A model generated the notes under the pieces. That model was not told the origin of the DNA and did no database searches. It worked only from the letters and a program-made list of their open reading frames with translations. DNA of 64,000 bases from assembly GCA_031213475.1 (NCBI GenBank), contig JARUPZ010000007.1, positions 4,211,586 through 4,275,585 on the forward strand, written 5' to 3'. A program made the position numbers and the translations under genes. Below are positions 47,152-53,830 of the stretch, one piece after another. Every line of letters starts with the position of its first letter. Within the stretch, counting starts at the first letter, position 1. Origin of the DNA: Nereocystis luetkeana (Eukaryota > Sar > Phaeophyceae > Laminariales > Laminariaceae).

Positions 47152-47604
47152 CCACCACCATCCAGTACCAGCAAGAACATTGCGAGTTCAGAACTCAGAA
47201 CCCTCGCATTGGACCACAATTGGGACTGAAAAAAATGCGGGAGGTGTTTCTTCGTTCCTTGAACCTCGAACTGGTCGCTACAAGACTGCCCCATCGCCAT
47301 GGCTGCTGGTATCGGGTTAATCTTTCGGCAGAGCGAAGATGTGGGCATGGACTACGCTAGTGGGATCGAAGGCCACGGTTCAGGAAGCACGAGATGAGGT
47401 GCTGAAAATGTCCCGCTTCTGCTGTGACGGAGCAGAGCGGACTCGACTGCTGCCAGGTCGTGTACGAAACAAAACAACAAGCAGTTAGTCAGTACGTACC
47501 TTGATCGCGTGTACCTCCCCGCTCTCGTGCTGCGCCCGGTACACCTTTCCGAAGGACCCACGGCCTATCTGCTCCACCAGCTCGTACTCCTCCTCGCACA
47601 CCAT
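21459..47604 (-). CDS. GCK-III/Ste20-type Ser/Thr protein kinase with long C-terminal tail
   Basis: Ten exons on the minus strand: 47604-47500, 36951-36833, 32381-32264, 31325-31240, 29543-29433, 27798-27702, 26718-26609, 25905-25809, 25111-24528, 24015-21459. All junctions are GT..AG and phases agree across all nine introns; the total is 3984 nt including TAA, 1327 aa. The ATG at 47604 has an in-frame TGA 15 nt upstream. The kinase domain (about 8-262) resembles the MST3/YSK1 (GCK-III) group: glycine loop GRGSFGKV, lysine in HAIK (35), EAEDE-like block [34 protein letters not shown] (HRD 126-128), DFG 146-148, GSPYWMAPE (APE 171-173), [29 protein letters not shown]. Exon 9 holds a polyalanine tract, then [11 protein letters not shown]. 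Exon 10 encodes about 850 residues of Ser/Pro/Gly/Glu-rich, probably disordered sequence; its 3' limit and the exon 8/9 and 9/10 junctions are the least certain. GCK-III kinases act in cytoskeletal, polarity and Hippo/NDR-type signalling. Intron 1 carries a LINE in antisense. Confidence 0.9.
25502..25545 (+). repeat. (ATC)n/(AGC)n compound microsatellite in kinase intron 8
   Basis: ATCATCATC units run into AGCAGCAGC units, within the intron between exons at 25809 and 25111. Confidence 0.9.
28660..28795 (+). repeat. Dispersed repeat E, copy 2
   Basis: It matches 536-720 in block order, including AGATCCTGCA, CTCTCACA, CGGCAGGTGA and GAACTAGATGATCTACGTA. It lies in kinase intron 5. Confidence 0.5.
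30335..30530 (+). repeat. Dispersed repeat F, copy 2
   Basis: It matches 255-430. It begins CTGAGCTCCTCGCATGGAGT and ends GGAGCTCACTCAACCAGTCG. It lies in kinase intron 4. Confidence 0.45.
32681..32786. mobile_element. MITE family B, copy 1
   Basis: Inverted ends CTACGGGGGGCCATATTAAA / GTTTACTATGGCCCCCCGTT surround the family core ACCTATATAT..CT..TACTAACAATATTAGG. It lies in kinase intron 2. Confidence 0.75.
33051..33143. mobile_element. MITE family C, copy 2
   Basis: AACCCTTGTAAAACCGCAGT at the left and CTGCAGTCCTAAAAGGGTTA at the right, around GTCCCGTTTTACGGACA / TGTCCCCAAACGGGAC. It is diverged but clearly palindromic. Confidence 0.8.
33255..33400. repeat. GGGTC pentanucleotide tract folding back on itself
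   Basis: A run of GGGTC units (CGGGTCGGGTCGGGTCGGGC) is followed within 140 bp by CCCGACCCGACCC-type units and GACCCGCGGGTCGGGTC. The region can form an extended hairpin. It looks like an expanded simple repeat captured as an inverted repeat. Confidence 0.75.
34415..34480 (+). repeat. AT-rich 22-bp tandem repeat
   Basis: GAAATATCACAAATTGCTAT is repeated, with a third degenerate unit GAAATACCACAACTTAATAC. It lies in kinase intron 2. Confidence 0.8.
34625..34770 (-). repeat. Dispersed repeat E, copy 3 (inverted)
   Basis: On the minus strand it shows the same ordered blocks as 536-720 (GGTTGGATCTGTA, GATCCTGCACGA, CGGCAGGTTAGGACC, AGTAGATGATCTAC). Confidence 0.45.
35069..35183. mobile_element. 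MITE family B, copy 2
   Basis: TATTACGAGGAACCAAGGTA / TTTACTATGGCCCCTCGTAA inverted termini. The core ATTGTTGGTGAAAATAGTAAA and TGTGTGTACC match the family. Confidence 0.8.
37343..37442. mobile_element. MITE family C, copy 3
   Basis: ACCCTCTCAGAACCGCAGTC at the left and TAGTCCTCGAGGGGTTAA at the right. It shares its terminal TTAA with copy 4, so the two are head-to-tail neighbours in kinase intron 1. Confidence 0.8.
37439..37534. mobile_element. MITE family C, copy 4
   Basis: TTAACCCTTTAAAACCGCAG to CTACGGTTCTAAAGGGGTTA. Its left TTAA is the right TTAA of copy 3, as expected if an element inserted into the TTAA flank of an older one. Confidence 0.85.
37603..38066. mobile_element. MITE family B, copy 3, split by a SINE
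   Basis: The left half (TATTACGGAGGACCATAATT to TTATGTATACCA) and right half (GGTCATATTAACTATGGTCC to CGTAATA) are those of a normal B element of about 110 bp. The 350 bp between them are an inverted S1 SINE, so the SINE inserted into an existing MITE. Confidence 0.85.
37680..38031 (-). mobile_element. tRNA-derived SINE, family S1, copy 1
   Basis: On the minus strand the 5' end is tRNA-like: GGTCGCCCCGGTGGTTCAAG supplies an A-box-like TGGTTCAAGTGG, and CCCGGGTTCGAGCCC a B box. The acceptor stem does not pair, so it is not a working tRNA. A body of about 270 bp follows (GAGAGCGCCTTGCAGCGTGG, GATTTCAGC.

 then CGCGATAAAAAATGAAGGCA) and ends in about 30 A. It matches 52189-52610. Confidence 0.85.
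38098..38203. mobile_element. MITE family B, copy 4
   Basis: CACGGGGGACCATAGTAAAT / ATTTACTATGGTCCCCCGTA, near-perfect arms of about 27 bp. The core AAATGTTGTTAGTAAAAATA and TATATAGGTTTTTGT match the family. Confidence 0.9.
38561..38654. mobile_element. MITE family C, copy 5
   Basis: GCCCTTTTAGACGTGCAGTC to CTGCAGCCTTAAAAGGGTTA. The right TTAA is shared with the next copy. Confidence 0.75.
38651..38771. mobile_element. MITE family C, copy 6 (diverged)
   Basis: It begins at the TTAA of copy 5. The left arm is disturbed; the right part TTTTGGGGACAAACCACTCG..CGGGACTGCAGCCCTAACAGGGTT is clear. Further family-like fragments (CTAACGGGGACAAATTACTT) run to about 38815. Confidence 0.55.
38845..38954. 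mobile_element. MITE family B, copy 5
   Basis: TATTACGGGGGACCATAGTA / CTATTTACTATGGCCCCCCG; the core is as in copy 4. Confidence 0.9.
39154..39248. mobile_element. MITE family C, copy 7
   Basis: TTAACCCTTTTAGAACCGCA to CCGGTTCTAAAAGGGTTAA. It has intact TTAA ends and is one of the cleanest copies. Only about 4 bp separate it from MITE-B copy 6. Confidence 0.9.
39252..39362. mobile_element. MITE family B, copy 6
   Basis: TATTTCGGGGGGGACCGTAG / AACTATGGTCCCCCGTAATA. The core is in opposite orientation to copies 4 and 5 (CCTATGGTACACACAAAAAC). Confidence 0.85.
39825..39934. mobile_element. MITE family B, copy 7
   Basis: TATTTACGGGGGGCCATAGT / AACTATGGTCCCCCGTAGTA, with core CCTATGGTACACATAAAAAA and TTTTTACTAACAATATTTGG. 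Confidence 0.9.
41071..41420 (+). mobile_element. tRNA-derived SINE with S2 head and a different body
   Basis: The head GCGTCCCCGGTGGCTTGGTA contains an A-box-like TGGCTTGGTAGG, and GGGTTCAAGTCTC is the B box; it is nearly identical to the head at 46674-46750. The body from about 41145 (GCATGCTCCGAACGGGC, GCGGAAAGCGCGAGAGCGTG, CGATGAAAATCGACGAGCAG) is unrelated to the body at 46285-46670 but is repeated, inverted, at 41612-41848. Confidence 0.75.
41612..41848 (-). mobile_element. Inverted partner of the 41071 SINE body
   Basis: The minus strand starts inside the head (ACCGAGTGCATGCTCG) and continues GCGGAAAGCGCGAGAGCGTG, GATGAAAATCGACGAGCA, GCGACAAAAACTAAAGGCAC and CTTGTCCAGAAGCTC, ending in an A-rich run before 41600. 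It is 5'-truncated. With 41145-41380 it forms an inverted repeat of about 230-bp arms about 250 bp apart. Confidence 0.75.
41860..45893 (+). mobile_element. Apparently full-length non-LTR retrotransposon (LINE)
   Basis: A GC-rich leader of about 170 bp is followed by one long ORF (42042-45773), a 3' segment of about 80 bp and a T homopolymer of about 38 bp. The limits are approximate and I could not confirm target-site duplications. The element lies in kinase intron 1, antisense to the kinase. A paralogous 3' end follows at about 45960-46175. Confidence 0.85.
42042..45773 (+). CDS. LINE polyprotein: endonuclease and reverse transcriptase
   Basis: 1243 codons without interruption. I chose the first ATG of the frame (42042); three GTG codons precede it. 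A Lys/Arg-rich patch at about residues 80-115 could serve nucleic-acid binding or nuclear entry. The apurinic-type endonuclease follows (about 117-380): [32 protein letters not shown] and SDHN carry the expected catalytic Asn, Glu, Asp and His positions. The reverse transcriptase (about 630-910) shows [57 protein letters not shown] and the catalytic MLYADD. The C-terminal region has a Cys-poor Arg-rich tail. All catalytic motifs look intact, so the element may be young or active. The single-ORF layout and endonuclease type fit apurinic-endonuclease LINEs; the exact clade needs a tree. Confidence 0.93.
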   Translation: MFFLLNPDAEEFIPQAGRVHHHSRERYVGSRWSGEAGHSVGMHARQEGWDCRRGLGRLHPANGNQGAYRATKRRATFAIAKKKKQKKKKRRRGRASRRLAKKAAREARKRQKEALVTVATYNVRTLAVKGKNGYGHDERVLAKGRQLGCDFIGLQETRRSGSTTFRAAGYRVFCSGQETTATRQGLYGVGLAVKESLCSKSVYTHQFVDERLMSMRFELAGKCEAVNFVVAYAPTDCTKDAELKGIFWQKLEYLVKKIPTKECLFVLMDANARTGQRKEGCGDDESRVLGAYGRDVRNDNGRRLLSFATNCKLALTNTFFSTRKGGISHTYNGTGPNDRKRIDYILTRPVHRPRVQDAKVVPQPPAPAKADSDHNILYIKVRLGGRFAPNRQIRRPTKRREFDRQLFMSDGNCRERVVSRIISTLNQPIQPRNTSGMVEIFTAAVIDAVEKEVPPPARRHRRHGWCESAETLAAFMPAWTAREDARQFLRAHPRDRTAWKTLRSACANLQKVIAAGLHAYFEAYLAETERLLANNDQRGFYKHLKSTVGLEGTKARSEQFIRDEDGTILRDKVRIRERWAGFYPKLLNTKSLKLDPTIIDLLPPRPPKLSLEDEPSIDEMTEALKGMSNWKAVGPDGLPVELLKIDHPAFAQRFHNILVNVWLTGEVPQQWKDAIIKVLHKKKDRTDCNNYRGISLVAHAGKVLLKIVASRLSNYCETEELLPEEQCGFRPARSTIDMLFVVRRLQELGRQRKIPLYVCFIDLQKAYDSVDRELLWKVLTRFGVPTKMLRIIRNFHDGMRARVRTDDGELSEWFDVTQGLRQGCVLSPLLFNVFFAAALHVVLVRFSQDEAIVRDLVQLLEAGVVRTGKEEPLACVRRSVWGMLYADDAGIVSKSAEGLAKMMTVIVTVFEAAGLTVSEKKTETMVLQTPDRTTLAPPLVIEAAGQRYKQTTQFLYLGGVIHENDDLSLEIDRRIRLMRACFKRFGPELYDRTTAPLSLKVRMLKAEVIETLLYGCVTWTLRAEHFAKLRTAHHQVLLRVIGFQRRLRTDHATLSYAKALKMTRCESIETTIRKRRLFFAGGVARQSKERLPNRVMLGTIAGGENPRPGGQCKTWHRCIVEDLREFRATEGSTEVAPLVFGVETALWSTAAKKAGKWYRGILEAAERFMVRWHEAEAEMSRQRRASAVDGAQRNGGGGGNRRSGIKPDRVNAERGGNRRGRRETAVDESRKEMADRVARHQVD
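45960..46190 (+). pseudogene. 5'-truncated LINE 3' end
   Basis: The frame ending at about 46112 reads [18 protein letters not shown] and stop, a clear paralogue of the end of the intact LINE ([18 protein letters not shown] and stop). The following ATACTACTCGTACCACAAGC also parallels the intact 3' segment. Everything upstream is lost, as expected for a dead-on-arrival copy. Confidence 0.7.
46285..46750 (-). mobile_element. tRNA-derived SINE, family S2, copy with complete head
   Basis: On the minus strand the tRNA-like head (46750-46674; GCGTCCCCGGTGGCTTGGTA, B box GGGTTCAAGTCTC) leads into a (TG)n run and a body of about 380 bp beginning TTCTTCACATTAAACCGTTC. The body includes CATCATACTAGATACGACAG and an A-rich Lys-codon-like stretch. 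The body recurs without its head at 53244-53645. Confidence 0.85.
47117..47159 (+). repeat. (CAG)n microsatellite in kinase intron 1
   Basis: About eleven CAG/AGC units followed by ACCACCACC. Confidence 0.95.
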
Positions 47605-48660
47605 CCCTGTGTCTGATCAACACCACAGCAGCAGTGCCAAGCAGACCTGTCTTGCTTTGTTCCTGATTCCACGAGGGTTTCCACACCAACCCCACGGATT
47701 TCTTTCCATAAACCATCTGCGGGGAAACGAAGAAAATATCCCCTTATTTTTACTGTTGGCCGCAGGATATGTATGACACACCCACGACCGCATGGTATCT
47801 CATGTAAACATGCTTTCACAAGCACCTTCCGTGGACCCCCGATCTGGCAACGCTGCCACAGTTCGGGAAGGTCCTTGCAACCAAGAATCCAGACTGCGTT
47901 TGCTTGTCCAATAAACCTCAAACAAACATGTTATTATTAGCGTTCAAACCGTGATAGGTAACCAGGAACTGCATCCGCGACAGAGTGCTCAAAACAACGG
48001 CTCACAGCAATGGCAGCGCGCGAGTTGTGCGGGTTCGTCGAGCTTCCATAGTGCAGGGCATCTACTTCTTGCTCGCACGCAGCACTCGTGGTGACACCGT
48101 CGGTTAGGTTTGTACCCTGGGGTAGAGTATGATATCCTACGATCGATACGTTCCGATTTTCTGTAGTATTGTGTGCGTACAGTGGTACATATGCCAGATA
48201 TTGACTGCATGCGTGAATACGAGTATCATATGCGTATGAATGTTCTGTCGATGCATGTTCTGTCGTACCTGGAAGATGCTCACGCCCGTGTACTGGTAAC
48301 ATCAGGGTTGGGTAGTGCTAGCTCTAGCCAGGAAAATGAAGCAAGGAACCTGATTTCGGCCAGGATTTTGGCCGCGGTGCCGCGACCACATCGCCCCCCC
48401 CTGGCTGGGGAGGGGTCCGGCCGGAGGTGCCCTGCCAGGAGCACTTTTGTACGCGATTTGGCTTCAAGCTAGAAAATCCACGCTGATCTTGGGCCGTATC
48501 TCAACGGCAAAGTTTGGGTCAGGGGTGGTAGATGGACTCAGGAAAGATTCGAACATGCGAACACAGCGTATGTTCTCTCTCCTATCATCCGCACCTTTGG
48601 AGGGAAAGTAAAGTAAAAATTTTGCACAACAAACACTATACCATTGAATTCAGACTGCTA

Positions 48661-48809
48661 AGGGTCAATCTTAACGAGGGCTGTTTTTTAGGTTTATTTC
48701 AGTATTTTCACGAAATTTCGGTATTTGTCGGTTTTTCCTTGGAAAATACCGAAATTTCGGGAAAATACTGAAAAAAAACTGAAACACACTCCTCGTCAAG
48801 ATTGACCCT
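48661..48809. mobile_element. Palindromic MITE-like element
   Basis: AGGGTCAATCTTAACGAGG at the left and CCTCGTCAAGATTGACCCT at the right are inverted. The interior is also palindromic (TTTCGGTATTTGTCGG / ACCGAAATTTCGGG). It is a single copy here and its family is unknown. Confidence 0.75.
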
Positions 48810-49774
48810 AAACTCGACGATTTCTACCACATCCTCCCACGTTACGCCTCACATTTATTTCCGATCGTGTCAGGAACTCGGACGAGACTATGAGCATGCC
48901 GTTTCCCCTCCGACTTCTTCGGTATCGGACTCAGTATGCAATGATCGCATTGCTCTCATCGTTCCTTCTTCTGGGTGTTTTTCTAAGCGAGTGGATTTTA
49001 CACGTTCTTGAACATGAGATACTCCCTGTTTTCTGTTTTTCAGACGATGAAGTCGAGATTCGAACCAGCGACCTCAGGGCGTGTCTTAACTCCCTCCAAA
49101 GTGCATGCGGGCGAGCGGAACGGGACGAGGCTGCTCGTGGTCATTCGTTCCGTTCCTCTGCAAATAAAACATGTTCGGGTCCATGCAGAATCCTGGGCCT
49201 CACCAGCCGAATCAGTACGAACGGTATATTCGCACATGCCACGACACCAACACGCAGTTGTGCTCAAATTGGTGTCGACGTTCATCTTGTGTCCATCTAT
49301 ACATCAAACGAGTGATATTTGTCCCCGTTCGGTCGGGCCGTTCGGTCCTCTATAATAAGACGAAAAGGGGGTGCAACACTTCTTCTTCCTTTTCCACGAT
49401 ATACTGCTTTCTCGGGCTGCACTGAATCTATTATTTTTCCATATATATCCAATCAGCATCAATTCACGTGGCAAAAATATTATATTCGGTTCGTTCCAAT
49501 GCTCTCTGGGGGGGTTAAGACACGCCCTCACTCTTTCTTGAGAATCTCACGCCCTGCCGTCGACGACATTGTAAGGAAAGTAAGCTCAAATTGTTGCGCA
49601 ACAACCGCTACCCCCACTGATTTTAATTTGAATAATAAACTCGGTTTCCACCAGACGTTTCGATGGCCTTCGCTGGGTGCAGGAGGACTGGTTGGCACAA
49701 AACTTTGCGCAGGAAGGACGTGTTTGGTCAATTTCAACCTTGCACGTCGACCCAGACCAACCCGACCCAAAAAC

Positions 49775-49885
49775 CTAACACGAACCCGAACTCGAACCCC
49801 AACCCAACCCCGAACCTGAAACCGAAACCGAACCCGAGCCCGAACCCGAACCCGAAACCGAAACCCGAATCCCAACCCTTTGGGG
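49775..49885 (+). repeat. Degenerate (CCGAAC)n hexanucleotide tract
   Basis: About 110 bp of CCGAAC/CCAACC/CCGAAA hexamers, such as ACCCGAACCCGAACCCGAAA. It would read alternating Asn-Pro or Lys-Pro in one frame, but no gene context was seen. Confidence 0.85.
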
Positions 49886-50280
49886 GGCTCGAGGTCGACA
49901 GGGGCAGTCATGCGTGGTGACGTTTTCCCAAAAAACTCCGGGCGACCCAAGAGGCCAGTCTCGACCAATAAAACCCGCATCCTGCACCTTTGTTTGTGCT
50001 GACCAGTCCTGTGCATAGATAGGGGGAGAGTCTGTTTCAATGGGCGTTCGTCGTATTATGAGGCGTTTTAGTGAGACATACGCAAACTGCCAATATCCTG
50101 GAATCTTGGCACCTCCCCCAGCCAGGAGATGATCGTATCACATAGTGTGTATAATAAGGTGAGGCACCCAGGAGGCAGTTACATAGTAAAGCCATTGCTG
50201 TCTCTGGAAGTGGCCAAACCAGCGAATCGATCAAATCGTTGACGCTGTCATCCATATGAAAGAAAATCCGCCTCTAAAGC

Positions 50281-50458
50281 GGTTCTTAGCAGGATGCAGC
50301 TCACCCTTCATGCGACTCGCCCAACACCTCTCGGCGCTTCGCGCTTGGTGCAAGCAATGTCCGCCTGGTCGGTGAAAACCCGACGTGTTCCGTCCCGACA
50401 TTCTAGGGATGCAAGGGTCTATGGTCGTACGACTACGGCCATGTATGATAATGAGTAC
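50281..50458 (+). repeat. Dispersed element D, copy 2
   Basis: It carries the same blocks as 20061-20244 (inverted) and 62853-62959. The frame beginning MQLTLHATRPTPLGASRLVQ is open over the whole element. Confidence 0.75.
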
Positions 50459-52188
50459 ACCCCCCTCAGCCAGGAGAGGTGTGCTCCTACAGTAGGACCA
50501 GTGTACTGCCAGTAGATACTGGCGCAGTACCGAACCCTTGGTAACATGCTCAAGAAGTTGCCGGCGAAAAAAAAGTACGTGTACGTACTGTAGAATATCA
50601 TTACGCTATCGATCAAACTTAGAGAAGTAAAATGGACCTGATCCGGCCGTTGGAGTGGAGTGCGCTGCACTCAAACTTAGCCAGACGTTGTGGACAGCTT
50701 GCGAAAAATGGCATACTTGTGTTTACCCGCCCGATAGCCGCACCGGGATCCGCACCCTCAACACCTCATTGCAACCCCTGCCTCCCCTCCCCGCCGGCTG
50801 CCTGGGGCCGGCTGCCTGGGGGGGTGAAAACAGGACTGTAGACTGTTAGTGATGTAAAAGACGCAAACGGTCGTCCTTACTATTGCGTCCATAATTAATG
50901 GTAGGCCTACTCCCCCGGAAAATTATTGCAGCATGCATGATATTTCTGTCATATCGATGTTATTGTTGGGCCTTGGTTGCGGTGTGTAGTTCATGTGGAA
51001 CTGACTGTAACTACCTGTGAAATATCGCAAAACTGATCACCAGGTGTAACATCAATGGTCTCCTGGACCATGCATACCAAGGATCATTTAGAAAGCAGTG
51101 GCATCAGCATTGGCGTGTGCAGTCAACTGACTGAACTCTTATTCAACCGTTCGTCGGGTAAAAATGCACACTAAGAATAGTATTCATTATTGCAGACAAC
51201 GATTGGACGCAACTCCACGGGAAATAATGCCAAGATAGCAATCAAGTCAACAGGAAGAGTATAAGTATCCCAGTCCCGGGTGCGGTACAGCGAGCACTGG
51301 GAACTCTTAACTATCGTAATCATCGAAAAGAACTGTCTACTCACCACCACGCACGGTTGCGTCCTTCACCGGGTTCCGGTGTGTCGCTCAACAGCACAAC
51401 GATGTACTCTCTTGCCGTGCTGTGTGTCGAAGTTTATAACAGAAACTCCCAACATACATGAATAGAGACTACTTTTCAGCATGCTTTTTTGCCCAACGAT
51501 TGCCGTCCGCCAGGCTGTGCCTCGTAGACGAGGTCGCCTCGTTTGCGTTTGTAAATATTCTTGCCCCCCCTACCCCTGCAATGAACCAAGCGTGACGTGT
51601 GGGCATTTCGTGATTTCGTCCCCCGTGCCTTCCCGCCTCCGAGTTATTTTCGACACTTGATATCTCTGACCCGTAGATAATCGGCGATTATCCCGCGTCA
51701 GCAAAGAGCGCTTGCGTTTGAATCCTACTATACGCCGAGCAAGCCAACAGGGATGAATCGCGAGTCGCAATACGGAATGCCTCCGCTTTTCGACCACCCC
51801 CCCCCCCCCTACGGTGCTCCCGTTGGCGATTAAACCGTGTGCAAAACACGTGGATGCGCCGCCCCTCGCCCCAATCGATGGTAGCAGGAACGACAACGAA
51901 CGGTAAAGGACCACAAACCAACGCCCCTTCCCGCCGTAGCATTGGCGTAAGAGCAATATTCAACAACGGGTACACCCGGTACGTTTGGAGTCAAAACCGT
52001 GTACAGCCTGTAGTATAATCAAGTCAAAGCACACACCCCAAGAGCCACAACAGGATTGGCCAAAAACACATCGCACCTGTTTTTAAGGAATAGCGACCGG
52101 GGTACACCTGCATCTGGTTACGTACTGTTCTTAGGTTTCAGCCGTTTTAGGCTTTGGTTTTACGGAAGTTTTTAAAGCTTAACTTCTT

Positions 52189-52610
52189 GGTCGCCCCGGT
52201 GGTTCAAGTGGTTAACCTCGAATTCTACTTGTTTGAGTCCTGGGTTCGAGCCCCAGGTGGGTCGGACTTTGACTTTATTTGCAAAAATAAGAAAGGATTC
52301 AATTGTTGAGAGCGCCTTGCAGCGTGGGTAGGCACAATTCGATGCGAGTCGACGAGGATGGAAGAAAAGGCTGAAATCTTCTCGCGATAAAAATGAAGGC
52401 ACGTGTGTGTGTGTGTTCTTCACATTAAACCGTTCTTTCTACCCGTCGACATCCAGCACAACCAGTGTCCGTGCCGATTCACGTACCGTAGGGGGAAGGG
52501 GGGAGAAGAGCCTGTTATGAAACCCGGATCTGAGTTACGAGTTGGAAGGAGAGAGAGAAGAAGATGTGCGAAGATAATGAATTGGATGAGAAAAAGAAAT
52601 AAATAAAAAA
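52189..52610 (+). mobile_element. tRNA-derived SINE, family S1, copy 2 (interrupted)
   Basis: The tRNA-like head is 52189-52265 (TCGCCCCGGTGGTTCAAGTG; B box GGGTTCGAGCCCC). The body matches the minus-strand copy at 37680-38031 up to GATAAAAATGAAGGCACGT, is interrupted for 76 bp, then resumes ACCGTAGGGGGAAGGGGGGA and ends in an A-rich tail. Confidence 0.85.
52405..52480 (+). mobile_element. 76-bp S2 body fragment inserted in the S1 SINE
   Basis: The segment from (GT)n TTCTTCACATTAAACC to CAGTGTCCGTGCCGATTC equals the first part of the S2 body (46285-46670 and 53244-53320). CACGT lies on both sides (52400-52404 and 52480-52484), consistent with a short target-site duplication. Confidence 0.75.
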
Positions 52611-53243
52611 TTATACGTAGTGTTTACAGTCGTCCTGTCGTGCTTCCGTTTTCTTCCCTTCATAATATTCAACCATTCATTGCCCTCTTGATATTCTTCA
52701 TCATATCATTAGGGTCGTTCGGTCTTGCAACTACCAGGTACTGTAGCGAATAGTTCGTATTACTGCTGTCGTATTGTTTAGTGATACCATGGTATATTGT
52801 TATTGCCCTCGATGAAATGCAATAGAGCGCTGTTCTCAGTTTGCTTGTCTTTTTTTTTGTGAAGTCGCAGTAGTTGGAGTTGGTGCGAGTGTGGAGAGAT
52901 ACCCCAGCCGGCACCGGCACAGACGGCACCCCAGCAGGCGGAGTTTGGCTCCCAGACTGAACGTCTGCCTTTCTTTCTTGGAAAACCAAGAACCAAAGGC
53001 TCGCGCTCCGCGCTCTCGCGCCTCATAGCAAAGTACGGTTACTATATTACGGGACAGGATGGTTGTTGTTGTTGTTCTCACATTAACTCACAATACAATG
53101 CAGTCCGTGGTCGCAGGACAGGCTCCAATAACTCTGGAGAGGAAGAAATACCTCAAGTAAAACAGAGGCAAAGACAAAAAACAAGCATACGCACTCCACC
53201 ACTGCGGACACCAGGGAAGCAAAAAGGAGACAGTCAGACTATT

Positions 53244-53645
53244 AATGTGTGTGTGTTCTTCACATTAAACCGTTCTTTCTACCCGTCGACATCCAGCACA
53301 ACCAGTGTCCGTGCCGATTCTTCAATCCTAGAAGAGATACAAGTTATGTGGTCACAAAGCTACGCCACAGAGATACTACGTTGCCACGTGTGCAGGGTGC
53401 ACTGCAGTGGGCAATGCAAAGCCATGTCATCATACTAGATACGACAGGCACGACATACGCAATCTATGAAATAGTGAAACGAAAAGAAACAATCAAAGAA
53501 AAAACAAAAACAAGGTAGACAAATCGAAAGAGAAAAGGAAGAAAAATGAAAGCAAAATCTAGGAGAAACAATCTGTCGTGCCCCCCCCCCGCAGGCGAGG
53601 TGGCCAACACTTGAAAAAGAACGAGCTGGAGAAAAGAAAGAAAAT
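53244..53645 (+). mobile_element. tRNA-derived SINE, family S2, headless copy
   Basis: It begins exactly at the (TG)n TTCTTCACATTAAACC junction and follows the body of 46285-46670 closely, ending in A-rich sequence near AACGAGCTGGAGAAAAGAAA. The tRNA-like head is absent. Confidence 0.8.
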
Positions 53646-53781
53646 ATCAGACAAAAACCTAAAAAAGAAGATGAAGCAAAGCAAAAAAACAAAACAAAAC
53701 AAAAACAGAAGCAGATACCAAAACGCATGCCAGTACAGCAGTACGATAGCACGGCGGGAGCAGGACGCCCCACCCCCTAAC

Positions 53782-53830
53782 AGCCATCAATAGGTTGTGG
53801 TGTGCCTGGTCCATACGACGGTGATGTGTG
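53782..53830 (+). repeat. 50-bp dispersed repeat I (partner at 54982-55030)
   Basis: AACAGCCATCAATAGGTTGT here corresponds to AACAGCCACCAATAGGTTGT at 54982. Both are followed by GGT.TGCCTG.TCCATACG. The nature of the repeat is unknown. Confidence 0.6.

Noticed and set aside
49060..49100. tRNA or SINE head on the minus strand (GGTTCGAATCTCG)
   Set aside because: There is a B-box-like motif only. The T stem does not pair and no A box or repeated body is found.
49775..49885. Internal telomere repeat
   Set aside because: The hexamer CCGAAC/CCAACC is degenerate and is not a known telomere unit such as CCCTAA.
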